A program made the position numbers and the translations under genes. The notes below the pieces were generated by a model. The model was not told the DNA's origin, searched no databases, and was given only the letters and a program-made list of their open reading frames with translations. A stretch of 52,369 nucleotides of DNA, from positions 1 through 52,369 of the forward strand of contig JAFGEP010000014.1 in NCBI GenBank assembly GCA_016931535.1, given 5' to 3'. Shown here one piece after another: positions 44,368-52,369 of this stretch (positions are counted from its first letter, which is position 1; every line of letters starts with the position of its first letter). This stretch comes from Bradymonadales bacterium. GTDB lineage: Bacteria > Myxococcota_A > Bradymonadia > JAFGEP01.

Positions 44368-46767
44368 ATGAACCAGGTGTTTCAGCCGACCTGCAGATCA
44401 ACCTTGTTGGCCGCCGTGACCATCAGCCTGGCCTTCGGTCTGCCATCCTGGCCAGCATTCGCTCAAGAACACATCTTGCGCTTCGAGACCACCACCGAAG
44501 GCGCCATCACCATCACCGGCAACACGCTGGGGCTGAGCCACTACCACGATGGAACCACCAGCCAGAACGGGCAAGGGGTGACCGACGCCATCGGGACCTT
44601 TCTCGCTGCGGAACCGGCCTCGCTCGATAGCTCCCCCGCACCCACCACCGCCCCGCCATGGCCCGCCGGCACCACCAGCAGCTGGCAGGGCAACGGCTCC
44701 TCGGCCGTGTTGGATCTTCCCGCCGACAAGGCGTTCGAAGTGCTCTACGCCGAGTTGCTCTGGGGAGGGAGCTGGGCCTATGCCAGCGAGGACGTCTCGG
44801 CTCACCTCTCTGCACCGGTGACCCTTCGGTTCGAGGGTGGGGAGAGCATTTCGGTAAATTCCGATCCGGCCACCGCGATCAAGCTCGACACCCCGGCCAC
44901 CGGTTTCTATGCCAACTACTACGTCCGCTCCGCCGAAGTGACCTCCTTCATCCAGGCCTGTGGACCAGGCGAGTACACCGTCTCGGGGGTTCCCGCTACC
45001 CAGGACCATGCCAACCGTTCGACCAACGCCGCCGGCTGGACGCTGGTGGTGGCCTACCAGGCCTCCTACCTGCCGGCCCGCAACATGGCCCTCTGGATCG
45101 GTGCCCAGTGGGTGGACGAGGGGGCCACGGTGGACTTCTCGGTCGAGGGGTTCTGTACACCGCCCACGGGGCCGGTCACCGGCCAGGCGCTCATCAGCGC
45201 CATCGAGGGCGACGCCAACCGGCCCGGCAACTCGGCGTTGATCAGGACCTCCGGCGACCAGTACCTGGCCTTGAGCGCTCCCAACAACCCCTCCGACAAC
45301 TTCTTCTGCTCCCAGATCAACAACAGCACCGGTGTGCTCGATACACTGGGAACCTTCGGCGACCGCAATCACAACCCGGCCACCCGGACCAACGTCACAG
45401 GAGGTCGCCAGGGCTGGGACATCACCGGTGTCCTGCTCAGCGGAGCACACCTGACCAACAACCAGACCTCGGCCACCCTGCGAGCCACCAGCACCGGCGG
45501 CGCGGCCGACGACTCCTACGTCGTCACCGTGGTGGCCATGACCGTGGACGTGAACGCACCCGCCTTCGACCTGGGAACCGACGCCTTCACGGTCACCCCC
45601 GACCAGGCACGTCCCGGCGACACCGTCACCTTCACCGCCAGCCTCACCAATGACGGCACCGCCGTTGCCCGCTCGGTCCGCTTTCACCTGCCGCTGCCGG
45701 AGGGATTGGCCTTGACCTCCTTTTCCATCGACGGCGAGCCGGGAGATGTCGATGGAAATACCGTCTCCACAGCCCAGCTCACCTCGCCCGGCGTCGAGAT
45801 CGGCGACATCGCCCCCGGCGAGACGGTCGTGCTGGTCCTCCAGGTGGAGGTTCTCGCTGCGCCAGCCCCGCCCGCAGAGGGCCTTTTTACCACCCAGGGC
45901 CGGATCTCCTACGAGTACCAGTCCTGCGCCGGCGATCCGGCCATCGTGACCGAGATCGCAAGCGACGTGGACCTGGCGATCCGCGTCCCCCGCCTCGAGA
46001 CCATGCTCTCCTCCCTGCCGAGCACGCTGACGCGGGAGGCCAACGCCACCTGGCGGGTCAGGGTGAACAACACCGGCACCGCTGCCGACGGCCCCGTCAC
46101 ACTGCTCATCGGGCTGCCGGTGGGGGTGACCTACCTGGCCGGCTCGACCCGGCTGAACGGATCGTCTGTGGCCGATGTCTCGGGCCAGATGCCCTTCAGC
46201 TCGGCGAGCGCCATCGCGGGACCGTCCGGCCCAGCCAGCACCATCGCGGCAGGGGAGACCGCCACCATCGAGCTGGTGGTCTCGGTGGACAGCGACGCGC
46301 CCGACCAGCTGACCTTCCAGGCCTCGGTCGATCCCGACGGATCCGGTCCCCGCCCCGCCGTGCCCGCCTCGCTCGTCCTGAACGTCAGCGGCTCCGGAAC
46401 ACCCGATCCCTACTGCGGAGACGGGAATATCGATGAAGGCGAGGAGTGCGACGACGGCAGCGACTACGACGGGGATGGATGCAGCTCCAGCTGCACGATC
46501 GAGCCCGGCTGGATCTGCACCGAAGAGCCCAGCATCTGCGTGCTCGAGCAGGTCGAGGTCGCGGAGTCGGAGCCCGATGTCGTGGAGGAGCCGCAGCACA
46601 CCGAGGAGCCCGATCTCGAGCCCGACACCGAGGACGACGCCGACGCAGGCGGCGCCACCGTGACCGGCGCGGAGGCTTGCAGCTGCTCGGCGGTGGGCTC
46701 CCCGCCGGGCTGGGCGCTGCTGTTTGCGCTGACCGCCCTGGTGCTGCGCCGACGTGGGCGGCGGTAG
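44368..46767 (+). CDS. MYXO-CTERM surface protein with DUF11-like and DUF4215 domains
   Basis: 799 aa. Signal peptide at 1-32 (ISLAFGLPSWPAFAQ end). The middle consists of beta domains, including two DUF11-like repeats (DQARPGDTVTFTASLTNDGT and a second from ~550). Residues ~675-730 form a DUF4215 Cys-rich repeat (CGDGNIDEGEECDDG). An acidic Glu/Asp stretch is followed by CSCSAVGSPPG, a membrane helix and RRRGRR: the MYXO-CTERM sorting signal of Myxococcota, where the protein is cut and attached at the surface. AGGGAG precedes the ATG. Binding partner unknown, perhaps adhesion or matrix. Confidence 0.87.
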   Translation: MNQVFQPTCRSTLLAAVTISLAFGLPSWPAFAQEHILRFETTTEGAITITGNTLGLSHYHDGTTSQNGQGVTDAIGTFLAAEPASLDSSPAPTTAPPWPAGTTSSWQGNGSSAVLDLPADKAFEVLYAELLWGGSWAYASEDVSAHLSAPVTLRFEGGESISVNSDPATAIKLDTPATGFYANYYVRSAEVTSFIQACGPGEYTVSGVPATQDHANRSTNAAGWTLVVAYQASYLPARNMALWIGAQWVDEGATVDFSVEGFCTPPTGPVTGQALISAIEGDANRPGNSALIRTSGDQYLALSAPNNPSDNFFCSQINNSTGVLDTLGTFGDRNHNPATRTNVTGGRQGWDITGVLLSGAHLTNNQTSATLRATSTGGAADDSYVVTVVAMTVDVNAPAFDLGTDAFTVTPDQARPGDTVTFTASLTNDGTAVARSVRFHLPLPEGLALTSFSIDGEPGDVDGNTVSTAQLTSPGVEIGDIAPGETVVLVLQVEVLAAPAPPAEGLFTTQGRISYEYQSCAGDPAIVTEIASDVDLAIRVPRLETMLSSLPSTLTREANATWRVRVNNTGTAADGPVTLLIGLPVGVTYLAGSTRLNGSSVADVSGQMPFSSASAIAGPSGPASTIAAGETATIELVVSVDSDAPDQLTFQASVDPDGSGPRPAVPASLVLNVSGSGTPDPYCGDGNIDEGEECDDGSDYDGDGCSSSCTIEPGWICTEEPSICVLEQVEVAESEPDVVEEPQHTEEPDLEPDTEDDADAGGATVTGAEACSCSAVGSPPGWALLFALTALVLRRRGRR

Positions 46768-46860
46768 CGGCAGGCCAGCACCAGGAGAACCCATCCGAAC
46801 CAGGCGTCCGTCAACCGCCGAAGCGGACATCGAGGATCTATACCTGGTAAACGGTGGACG

Positions 46861-46952
46861 GGCGACGCATCGATCGCATCATCTTGTTGCCCACGGGCAA
46901 CGCCATCACCGTGAGCAACGGCGAGCGGGGAGCAGGCGACGCCTCGATCGCA
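46861..46952. repeat. 18-bp direct repeats around a hairpin between convergent genes
   Basis: GGCGACGCATCGATCGCA (46861-46878) recurs with one change at 46935-46952. Between them lies GTTGCCC-AC-GGGCAAC (46886-46901). The block separates the convergent MYXO-CTERM and kinase genes and may end transcription from both sides, though no T run is present. Confidence 0.45.
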
Positions 46953-46966
46953 CCTGCCGGCAGGGC

Positions 46967-49900
46967 TCATGGACCCGCCGTCCGGGCGGGGCGAAAGCCC
47001 ATGTTGTAGTAGGCACCAGGGCGGTCATGGTTGCGGCGTGCGGCCCGCACATTGCGGGCTTCATCGCCCCAGTTGCCACCCCGATTGACCCGTTCCGAGC
47101 CGGTAGCGGCACCGAGGGGATCGGTCACCGAGGTCTGCGGATAGGGTCCATATAGATCCCAGGTCCATTCCGATACGTTGCCGAGCATGTCATACATCCC
47201 CCAGTTGTTCGGCTCCTTCCGACCCACCGGACTGGTCGAGTATGCATCCTCGTTGTAGTACCAGGCGATGGAGCGCAGACACCTCCGCTCCGAGCCGCAG
47301 TACCTGGAGGTATCGGTACCTGCTCGAGCCGCATACTCCCATTCCGCCTCCGTGGGCAGCCGATATCCACGGCATGACAGACCCGAGAAGGTGGCCGAAG
47401 AGCAGGTCATCCCCCGGCCTGGCCGACCTCTGCACCCTTCGAGCTGGTAGCACTCCTCCAGATCCTCCGATCGGGAGAGCGCGTTGCAGTAAGCCAACGC
47501 CTCCCACCATTTCACATTCTCTACCGGACAGGAATCGAAACAGTAATCTTGCTCGGACGGGTTGTTCCCCATCAAGGCGCGCCATTGCTCCTGCGTGACC
47601 TCGGTCGCCTGGAGGTAGTAGTCCCGTGAAATCGTGACCCGGTGCTGATTCTCGTCCGCTCTCCTGCCCGACTCGGATTCCGGCGAGCCCATGGTGAAGG
47701 ATCCTGCCCGGATGAGCACGAACCACTCGGGGGGAGGGGTTGGAGGGATGACAGGCTGGGCCGGTACTGGTGGGATGATCGGTGGTTCTATCGGAACGAC
47801 CTCGTGCTCTTCGGCGGGTCGTTCCCGTTCCGGCCGGAGGTCCAGGGATTGTCTTTCCTCTGTAGCCGGAGCGGTGTCGGGGTCCGCCGTCCGTGCAGGC
47901 CGGAAGCCGAGGTCGCTGTAGCGGGTGCCGGGCTCTTCTCCGCCGCGGTAGGCGGAGCGCACGTGGCTGGCGAAAAGGCCCCAGCCCCCTCCCCGAACGA
48001 CCCGTCGTGTTCCCGAACCTGGCCCCAGCGGGTCGGTCACCGGGCTGCCAATGGAGTACTCCCCGAACCGGTCCCAGGTCCATTCGAACACGTTGCCCAG
48101 CATATCGTAGAGTTCCCAGGCGTTCCCCCTCTTTTGTCCGACCGGGTGTGTGCCACAGGTATCCGCCGGAAGCTGCCGCTCCGGCCAGTCTGAACAGGGG
48201 AACCCATCCGGGTAGCTCACCTGGCTGTTTCCCCCATACCAGGCGATGGGATTCAACGCCGGGGCATTGTTCTGGCCGTGGATCTCGAGGGGACCGCTGT
48301 ACAACGCCGTTCGCGTCCCCGCTCGGGCCGCGTACTCCCACTCCGCCTCCGTCGGCAGGCGATACCCGGGACAGGACAGGCCTGCGAAATCGACCGACGT
48401 GCAGGTCATGCCCTCGCCCGCTCGGCCGCTACAACCGTGCAGGGTGTAGCACTCGGTCAAACCCTCGAGCCAGGACAGCTCGTTGCAATAGGCCAACGCT
48501 TCCCACCAGTTGACCCCCTCGACAGGGCAATCCTCTCCACACGAGGAAAAGGTCGACGGGTTGTTTCCCATCAACAATCGCCACTGGCCCTGGGTCACCT
48601 CGCTCGCCTGCAAGTAGAAGTCCCGCGCAATGTTCACCTGGTGCAAAGCCTCTTCGATCTCCCTGCCAGGCTCGGAAGAGGGGGATCCCATGGTGTAGCT
48701 GCCCGCACGGATCAAGACGTACTGACCTGGCGAAACGGTTCTCGGCTGCTCGGATGCCCTCGTTTCGGCAGAAGCGGTGTCCCGGCTCATCCCCTGATCA
48801 GACGAGGCCACCCGCTCCTGAGAAGGAACCGGTCCTGCATCCGCTGGATGTTCCTCGGCGATCTGGTTCTCCTCTCCATCGCCTGCTCTTCCTGCCAGCA
48901 GGGCGATGGCCGTCACCATGGCCACCAACGAAAGAGCGCCTATCGCGTAGATCAGCCGGTTTCTATGCCGGCTTGAGGAACCGGTCGGAGCTGCCGAAAG
49001 GTCCTCTTCTGGGTCCATCCTGACCAGTGTGGCTGGTAGACCCTGCAGCGTCGGCAAACCGGCGCCAGGGATGGCATCGGAACCGGACGGCGCGGAGCCT
49101 TCGGGCTTCCTGGCCGCTTCCTTTCCATCCGGGCGCAGGGCAGGCTCCGGTGGCGGAAGGTTTGGACCAGGCTTTTCCAGCTTCCGGAGATCGACCAGCA
49201 TCTGGTCGGCATCCCGGTAGCGCTGGGCTTGCTCTTTGGCGATGGCCTTGCGGATCACGGCCCCGATGGGCGCCGATTCGATCGCTGGCGGGAGCGGATT
49301 CGGCCCAGGATCTAGCTGTCTGATGATGATGTCGGATGGAGTGGTGCCGGTGATCGGCGTGGATCCGGTCAGCATCTCGACCATCATCAGGCCCAGCGCA
49401 TAGATATCGGTGGCCGGTGAGGCCCCCTGCTGGCGCAGCAGCTCAGGTGCGGCATAGTTCGGCGTACACAGGACCATCCCTCTCTGGGTCTCGACCATCC
49501 GAAGGCCGGGCTCGAACACCCTGGCGATGCCGAAGTCGATGACCTTGACGAAGTCGACCTCGTTCTTCAGTTGGCAGACAAAGACGTTGGCCGGCTTCAG
49601 ATCCCGATGCACGATCCCCTTCTCGTGCGCTTCGCTCAGACTCTTGAGAATCTGGACGGCGATGTGCACCACCCGCTCCACCGGCATTGGCGCTTCCCGC
49701 TCGATCAGCCGGTTGAGCGGCTCGCCGTCCACGTACTCCATGATGAAGAACAGGCAGCCGGTCTCGGTCACACCGACGTCCCAGATCTTGACCGTGTTGT
49801 AGTGGGTCAGCTGGCGGATGACCGCCACCTCCTGGTTGAACCGGTCCTCCATCCGGTCCTCGGCAGAGCGCATCAGATCGATGACCTTCATCGCCTGCCG

Positions 49901-50914
49901 CCCGAACCCCTTCCGGTCCTCCACCAGGTACACTTTGGCGAATCCGCCGGCACCCAGCTCCTCCAGGATCCGGTACCTCTCGTTCACGAGGTCGCCCACC
50001 TGGGGCATTTCGTAGGTGAACAGCTTGGTGGGCTGGTGGCTGGTCGCCCCCGTGATCTCTTCCAGATCCCTCAGCATCTCCTCGGCGCGCTGGTAGCGCT
50101 GGGCCCGATCCTTCTGCAAGGCCCGCTCGATGACGCTCCCCAGCGGTTCGTTCGCCAGCGCTTCCGGGATGGATATCGGCTCGCGGGAGATCTGCAGGGC
50201 GATGAGATCGGCCTCCGAGTCCCCCGATATCGCCGGCATCCCGGTGGCCAGTTCCAACAGGATGAGACCCAGCGAGTACAGGTCCGACGAGGGGTCCACC
50301 TCCTTGGCGCGCAGTAGCTCCGGCGATGCATAGGCTGGCGTGCACATCGGAAGACCGGTCCGGGTCTTGACCGTGGCCAATTCGCCGAACACCTTGGCGA
50401 TGCCGAAGTCCAGCACCTTGACGTGGTCCGGATCGCCTTGCAGCTGCTGTACCTTGATGTTCTGCGGCTTTAGATCGCGGTGGATGATCCCCCGGCTGTG
50501 CGCCTCGGCCAGACTCGCAAGGATCTGGCGGCCGATGCGGACGACCCGCGCCACGGGCAGCTTGCCCTCCCGACCTGCGAGTTGAGCCAGATCCTCGCCC
50601 TCGACGTGCTCCATGACCATGAAGTGGCAGCCCTTCTCAGTCTGGTCGACGTCGAACACCTTGACCGTGTTGTGGTGGCTCAGCGAGCGGATGACCCGCA
50701 CCTCCTGGCGGAACCGTTCGACAAAATCCTGCTGACTGCCCTTCTCGGGATCGAGCACCTTGAGCGCCACCTTGCCGCCAGCATCCCGGTCGTTGGCCAG
50801 GTAGACCACGCCGAAACCTCCTTCCCCCAGGACTTCGAGAATCTCGTAGCGGCCGAGCACGCTCGACCCGATGCGCGGCATACGCGGATTGTTTGCAATG
50901 ATGGATTCGGCCAC
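46967..50914 (-). CDS. tandem Ser/Thr protein kinase with two periplasmic FGE-sulfatase modules
   Basis: About 1315 aa. Two complete PknB-type kinase domains lie in the cytoplasm: the first (~23-285) has GEGGFGVVYLA, HRDLKPQN and DFGIAKVF; the second (~318-580) has GAGGFAKVYLV, HRDLKPANV and DFGIARVF. Both keep the catalytic Lys, Asp and DFG. One membrane helix (~651-673, LIYAIGALSLVAMVTAIALL) leads outside to two FGE-sulfatase (SUMF1-like) modules, ~731-1005 and ~1063-1315, joined by a Pro-rich linker. Each has FTMGSP/YTMGSP, EVTQ-x-QW and a closing RGG-x-W and GFRPAR. The GTG at 50914 is favoured over one 12 codons upstream because GAGGA precedes it. Probably a receptor sensing a cell-wall or peptide ligand; the FGE modules may bind rather than catalyse. 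Confidence 0.9.
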   Translation of the reverse strand: MAESIIANNPRMPRIGSSVLGRYEILEVLGEGGFGVVYLANDRDAGGKVALKVLDPEKGSQQDFVERFRQEVRVIRSLSHHNTVKVFDVDQTEKGCHFMVMEHVEGEDLAQLAGREGKLPVARVVRIGRQILASLAEAHSRGIIHRDLKPQNIKVQQLQGDPDHVKVLDFGIAKVFGELATVKTRTGLPMCTPAYASPELLRAKEVDPSSDLYSLGLILLELATGMPAISGDSEADLIALQISREPISIPEALANEPLGSVIERALQKDRAQRYQRAEEMLRDLEEITGATSHQPTKLFTYEMPQVGDLVNERYRILEELGAGGFAKVYLVEDRKGFGRQAMKVIDLMRSAEDRMEDRFNQEVAVIRQLTHYNTVKIWDVGVTETGCLFFIMEYVDGEPLNRLIEREAPMPVERVVHIAVQILKSLSEAHEKGIVHRDLKPANVFVCQLKNEVDFVKVIDFGIARVFEPGLRMVETQRGMVLCTPNYAAPELLRQQGASPATDIYALGLMMVEMLTGSTPITGTTPSDIIIRQLDPGPNPLPPAIESAPIGAVIRKAIAKEQAQRYRDADQMLVDLRKLEKPGPNLPPPEPALRPDGKEAARKPEGSAPSGSDAIPGAGLPTLQGLPATLVRMDPEEDLSAAPTGSSSRHRNRLIYAIGALSLVAMVTAIALLAGRAGDGEENQIAEEHPADAGPVPSQERVASSDQGMSRDTASAETRASEQPRTVSPGQYVLIRAGSYTMGSPSSEPGREIEEALHQVNIARDFYLQASEVTQGQWRLLMGNNPSTFSSCGEDCPVEGVNWWEALAYCNELSWLEGLTECYTLHGCSGRAGEGMTCTSVDFAGLSCPGYRLPTEAEWEYAARAGTRTALYSGPLEIHGQNNAPALNPIAWYGGNSQVSYPDGFPCSDWPERQLPADTCGTHPVGQKRGNAWELYDMLGNVFEWTWDRFGEYSIGSPVTDPLGPGSGTRRVVRGGGWGLFASHVRSAYRGGEEPGTRYSDLGFRPARTADPDTAPATEERQSLDLRPERERPAEEHEVVPIEPPIIPPVPAQPVIPPTPPPEWFVLIRAGSFTMGSPESESGRRADENQHRVTISRDYYLQATEVTQEQWRALMGNNPSEQDYCFDSCPVENVKWWEALAYCNALSRSEDLEECYQLEGCRGRPGRGMTCSSATFSGLSCRGYRLPTEAEWEYAARAGTDTSRYCGSERRCLRSIAWYYNEDAYSTSPVGRKEPNNWGMYDMLGNVSEWTWDLYGPYPQTSVTDPLGAATGSERVNRGGNWGDEARNVRAARRNHDRPGAYYNMGFRPARTAGP

Positions 50915-51096
50915 GGTTCCTCGCCATGGAAAACGGCTTGTTTCAATCACCGGCAGGGGAATCTAGTCCGACTCAGGGTGGCTGGCAATTAGAGGATGCT
51001 ACCCCGCGCAACGCCTCCTGATCATGCCCAAGCCACCCAGATGGTGCCGATCACGGGAAGGTCTGTCCGAGAAGATGGCGGCGTCCTGGAGTGTGG

Positions 51097-51102
51097 TATA
51101 CT
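51097..51102 (+). promoter_or_regulatory. extended -10 box, possible leaderless start
   Basis: TGG-TATACT matches an extended -10 element. Transcription would begin around 51109-51110, right at the ATG of the next gene, which has no close ribosome-binding site. That suggests a leaderless mRNA. No clear -35 box was found, as is common with extended -10 promoters. Confidence 0.35.
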
Positions 51103-51109
51103 GGCTTCG

Positions 51110-51364
51110 ATGGGATCACAGGCGAAAGATCGGGGCAACCTTCCGGAAGAGTGCCGCATCGCGGAGGCATACGGGATCGATCTGACCCTCCTCATGGCGA
51201 ACCTGGAGCGTACGCCGGCAGCCAGATTGGCTGAGCTTCAAGCCATGATTGCACTGTGCGAGCAGATTCAGCGCCGGACCCTGAGCGAAGAGATCCTGAC
51301 CCGTCGAGAGGAGCTGGAGCTGGCCGAAACCCTGCGGCTCTTCGGACCACTCGAGAGGAGCTGA
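51110..51364 (+). CDS. small helical protein paired with a nucleotidyltransferase
   Basis: 84 aa, charged and helical, with AYGIDLTLLMANLERTPAARL and LQAMIALCEQIQRR. Short proteins with this I/V-D-x-x-L-L-x-x-N-L pattern are commonly encoded directly before DUF6036/AbiEii-like nucleotidyltransferases, as here, where the next ATG follows 1 bp after the stop. Together they resemble a toxin-antitoxin type pair, but no toxic activity can be read from the sequence. ATG 51110 is the most plausible start; the same frame is open upstream. Confidence 0.6.
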   Translation: MGSQAKDRGNLPEECRIAEAYGIDLTLLMANLERTPAARLAELQAMIALCEQIQRRTLSEEILTRREELELAETLRLFGPLERS

Positions 51365-51365
51365 C

Positions 51366-51869
51366 ATGGCGCCCCCTCCTCAGCGAACGGACCGCCTGCT
51401 CGAGCTGCTCCTGGATGAGCAGGTCCAGTTCGTGGTCGTGGGAGGTGTGGCCGCCGTCGCGCATGGAGGTACGACGGTGACAACGGACCTCGACATCGTT
51501 GTGGCCATGACGGCCGAAAACCTCGACCGGCTCATGACGGCCCTGGCCCCCTTCCATCCCAGGCATGTCACTCGCAGAGACCTGGGGGTGATTACCCAGC
51601 CAGGCGAGGAGCTGGCATCATTTCGGCTGCTCCTGATCGAGACCGACCTGGGGCGGCTCGATGTGCTTTCGGAGCTGGAACCGATAGGTCCCATCGGCGC
51701 CCTCGATGTGGAATATCTCGAGCTGCTGGAAGGCCGCCGTTTCCCCGTGCTGAGCTTGGAGCAGCTCATCACCGTGAAGCAACACCTGGGGCGCCCCAAG
51801 GACCTGCTGGTGGCAGCCGAGCTGAGAGCCATTCGAGCTTTGCAAGGGCCCAACACGGACGACGAGTAA
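51366..51869 (+). CDS. nucleotidyltransferase-fold protein (DUF6036/AbiEii-like)
   Basis: 167 aa. FVVVGGVAAVAHGGTTVTTDLDIVV (~19-43) is the G-G-x-A...H-G...T-x-D-x-D/I nucleotidyltransferase core with the metal-binding Asp pair. LSLEQLITVKQHLGRPKDLL near the C-terminus is typical of the AbiEii/DUF6036 group. Such proteins transfer nucleotides to proteins or tRNA in toxin-antitoxin and phage-defence systems. GAGGAG precedes the start and the gene is coupled to the small protein upstream. Its target is unknown. Confidence 0.78.
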   Translation: MAPPPQRTDRLLELLLDEQVQFVVVGGVAAVAHGGTTVTTDLDIVVAMTAENLDRLMTALAPFHPRHVTRRDLGVITQPGEELASFRLLLIETDLGRLDVLSELEPIGPIGALDVEYLELLEGRRFPVLSLEQLITVKQHLGRPKDLLVAAELRAIRALQGPNTDDE

Positions 51870-52369
51870 GGAACCGTGCTCCTGCGCCCCCTCCCCCGAG
51901 GCGAAGCCCTCAGGATCATATACATCTCTGTGGTTCATCTTGACGGCATCACCACAGGATCCGACCGCCGACTGCCTGCAAAGGCCCAGCCGCTGGAAAG
52001 TGAAACGAATCCCGGTGGGATAACGCTCGCGGTTCCAGGGCGTGGTAACGGTCTGTCGGAGTAGTAGGGGTAGGGACGGCCGGTGTCCTCCACGACACAT
52101 CAGCCTGCTCGTAGGTCCAACACTGCACGACCGATCTCGACCCGCGCTGCAGAGAGGTGTAGCCTTCACCAACCCCGAACTGTCCTGTGGATCTCTACTG
52201 GATGAAAAGGTCTCGTCCGAGCACCGGCCAGGTGGTTCCTGATTCCGGTGGGGATGGATCTGAGTGAGGCCGGTGATAGCAGCCACCTCGGGACAGAAGT
52301 GGCACCAGAGGAATCGTCTCCCCCTGGTTCTGTCCCCAAAACCGGCGGCTGGAGGGGCTCGGCGGACCA
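51870..52369. other. 500-bp end region without a recognised gene
   Basis: Apart from the partial hairpin repeat at 51888-51914, no gene, promoter or RNA could be supported. Short open frames here have unlikely composition and no ribosome sites. A gene fragment could begin beyond the window edge. Confidence 0.4.
51888..51914. repeat. partial GC-rich hairpin repeat, third copy
   Basis: CCTCCCCCGAGGCGAAGCC, then CTCAGG: the left arm and inner stem (GGC-GAA-GCC) of the large hairpin are present, but the right GGGGGAGG arm is lost. It lies 20 bp after the nucleotidyltransferase gene. Confidence 0.6.

Noticed and set aside
44398..46830. long minus-strand frame opposite the MYXO-CTERM gene
   Set aside because: The plus-strand gene has a signal peptide, known repeats, a sorting signal and a ribosome site; the antisense product is low-complexity Gly/Val/Asp.
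46967..47130. diversity-generating retroelement variable region at the end of the second FGE module
   Set aside because: The RGGNW...GFRPAR end looks like known variable proteins, but there are few adenine-rich Asn codons, no template repeat and no reverse transcriptase in the window.
1..52369. complete contractile injection system
   Set aside because: Only an Afp15-like ATPase and a DUF4157 protein were found, far apart; no sheath, tube, spike or baseplate genes could be recognised.

Overview
The window is GC-rich bacterial DNA carrying about 32 protein genes. The best clue to the host is the C-terminal sorting signal on the protein at 44368..46767: Cys-Ser-Cys, one membrane helix and an Arg cluster, preceded by a DUF4215 Cys-rich repeat. 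This MYXO-CTERM-type signal is typical of Myxococcota and related former deltaproteobacteria. Lipoproteins with Cys-rich and propeller repeats, and a Ser/Thr kinase fused to formylglycine-generating-enzyme (FGE) modules, fit the same group. The species cannot be named from this window. Several genes are of kinds better known from archaea: a V/A-type ATPase, the GatDE amidotransferase, a CTP:inositol-phosphate cytidylyltransferase-like enzyme and a DUF99 protein.

Layout. 1-392: GC-rich hairpin repeats. 393-2531: a two-domain AAA+ ATPase resembling those of extracellular contractile injection systems (eCIS). 2619-10098 (minus): a V-type ATPase operon read E, DUF2764, A, B, D, I, K; the K subunit keeps the known Na+-binding residues. 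10365-15373 (minus): murJ, gatD, gatE. 15374-15970: an AT-rich divergent intergenic region with dyads. 15971-23194 (plus): a surface-glycan locus with the cytidylyltransferase, a GT4, two related GT2 enzymes, a TagB/TagF-like polyol-phosphate transferase and a Wzx-like flippase. 23323-27855: ftcD with a zinc-finger-like insertion, a folD homologue lacking the usual catalytic lysine, and a PepD-like dipeptidase.

27856-39294: three matching palindromes in front of a secreted four-module protein, then an HD-GYP response regulator (minus), a RibA-type GTP cyclohydrolase II, DUF99, glmU and two overlapping lipoprotein genes. 39484-41577 (minus): a DUF4157 protein that also has a peptidoglycan-binding-like region and a His/Cys caspase-like region. 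41979-46767: a beta-propeller lipoprotein and the MYXO-CTERM protein. 46967-50914 (minus): a receptor with two kinase domains, one membrane helix and two FGE modules. 51110-51869: a small two-gene nucleotidyltransferase module.

How the parts work together. The V-ATPase would couple ATP and an ion gradient, probably Na+. GatDE would make Gln-tRNA(Gln) by transamidation. MurJ and GlmU serve peptidoglycan and amino-sugar supply, and the 16-23 kb locus builds and exports a glycan possibly decorated with a CDP-activated polyol phosphate. FtcD and FolD handle one-carbon units from histidine breakdown. The two leads most worth following are the orphan DUF4157/caspase-like protein and the pairing of an inositol-phosphate cytidylyltransferase with a TagF-like transferase. 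No eCIS sheath, tube or baseplate genes were seen here, so any injection system must be encoded elsewhere. All calls come from reading the sequence; no database search was run.
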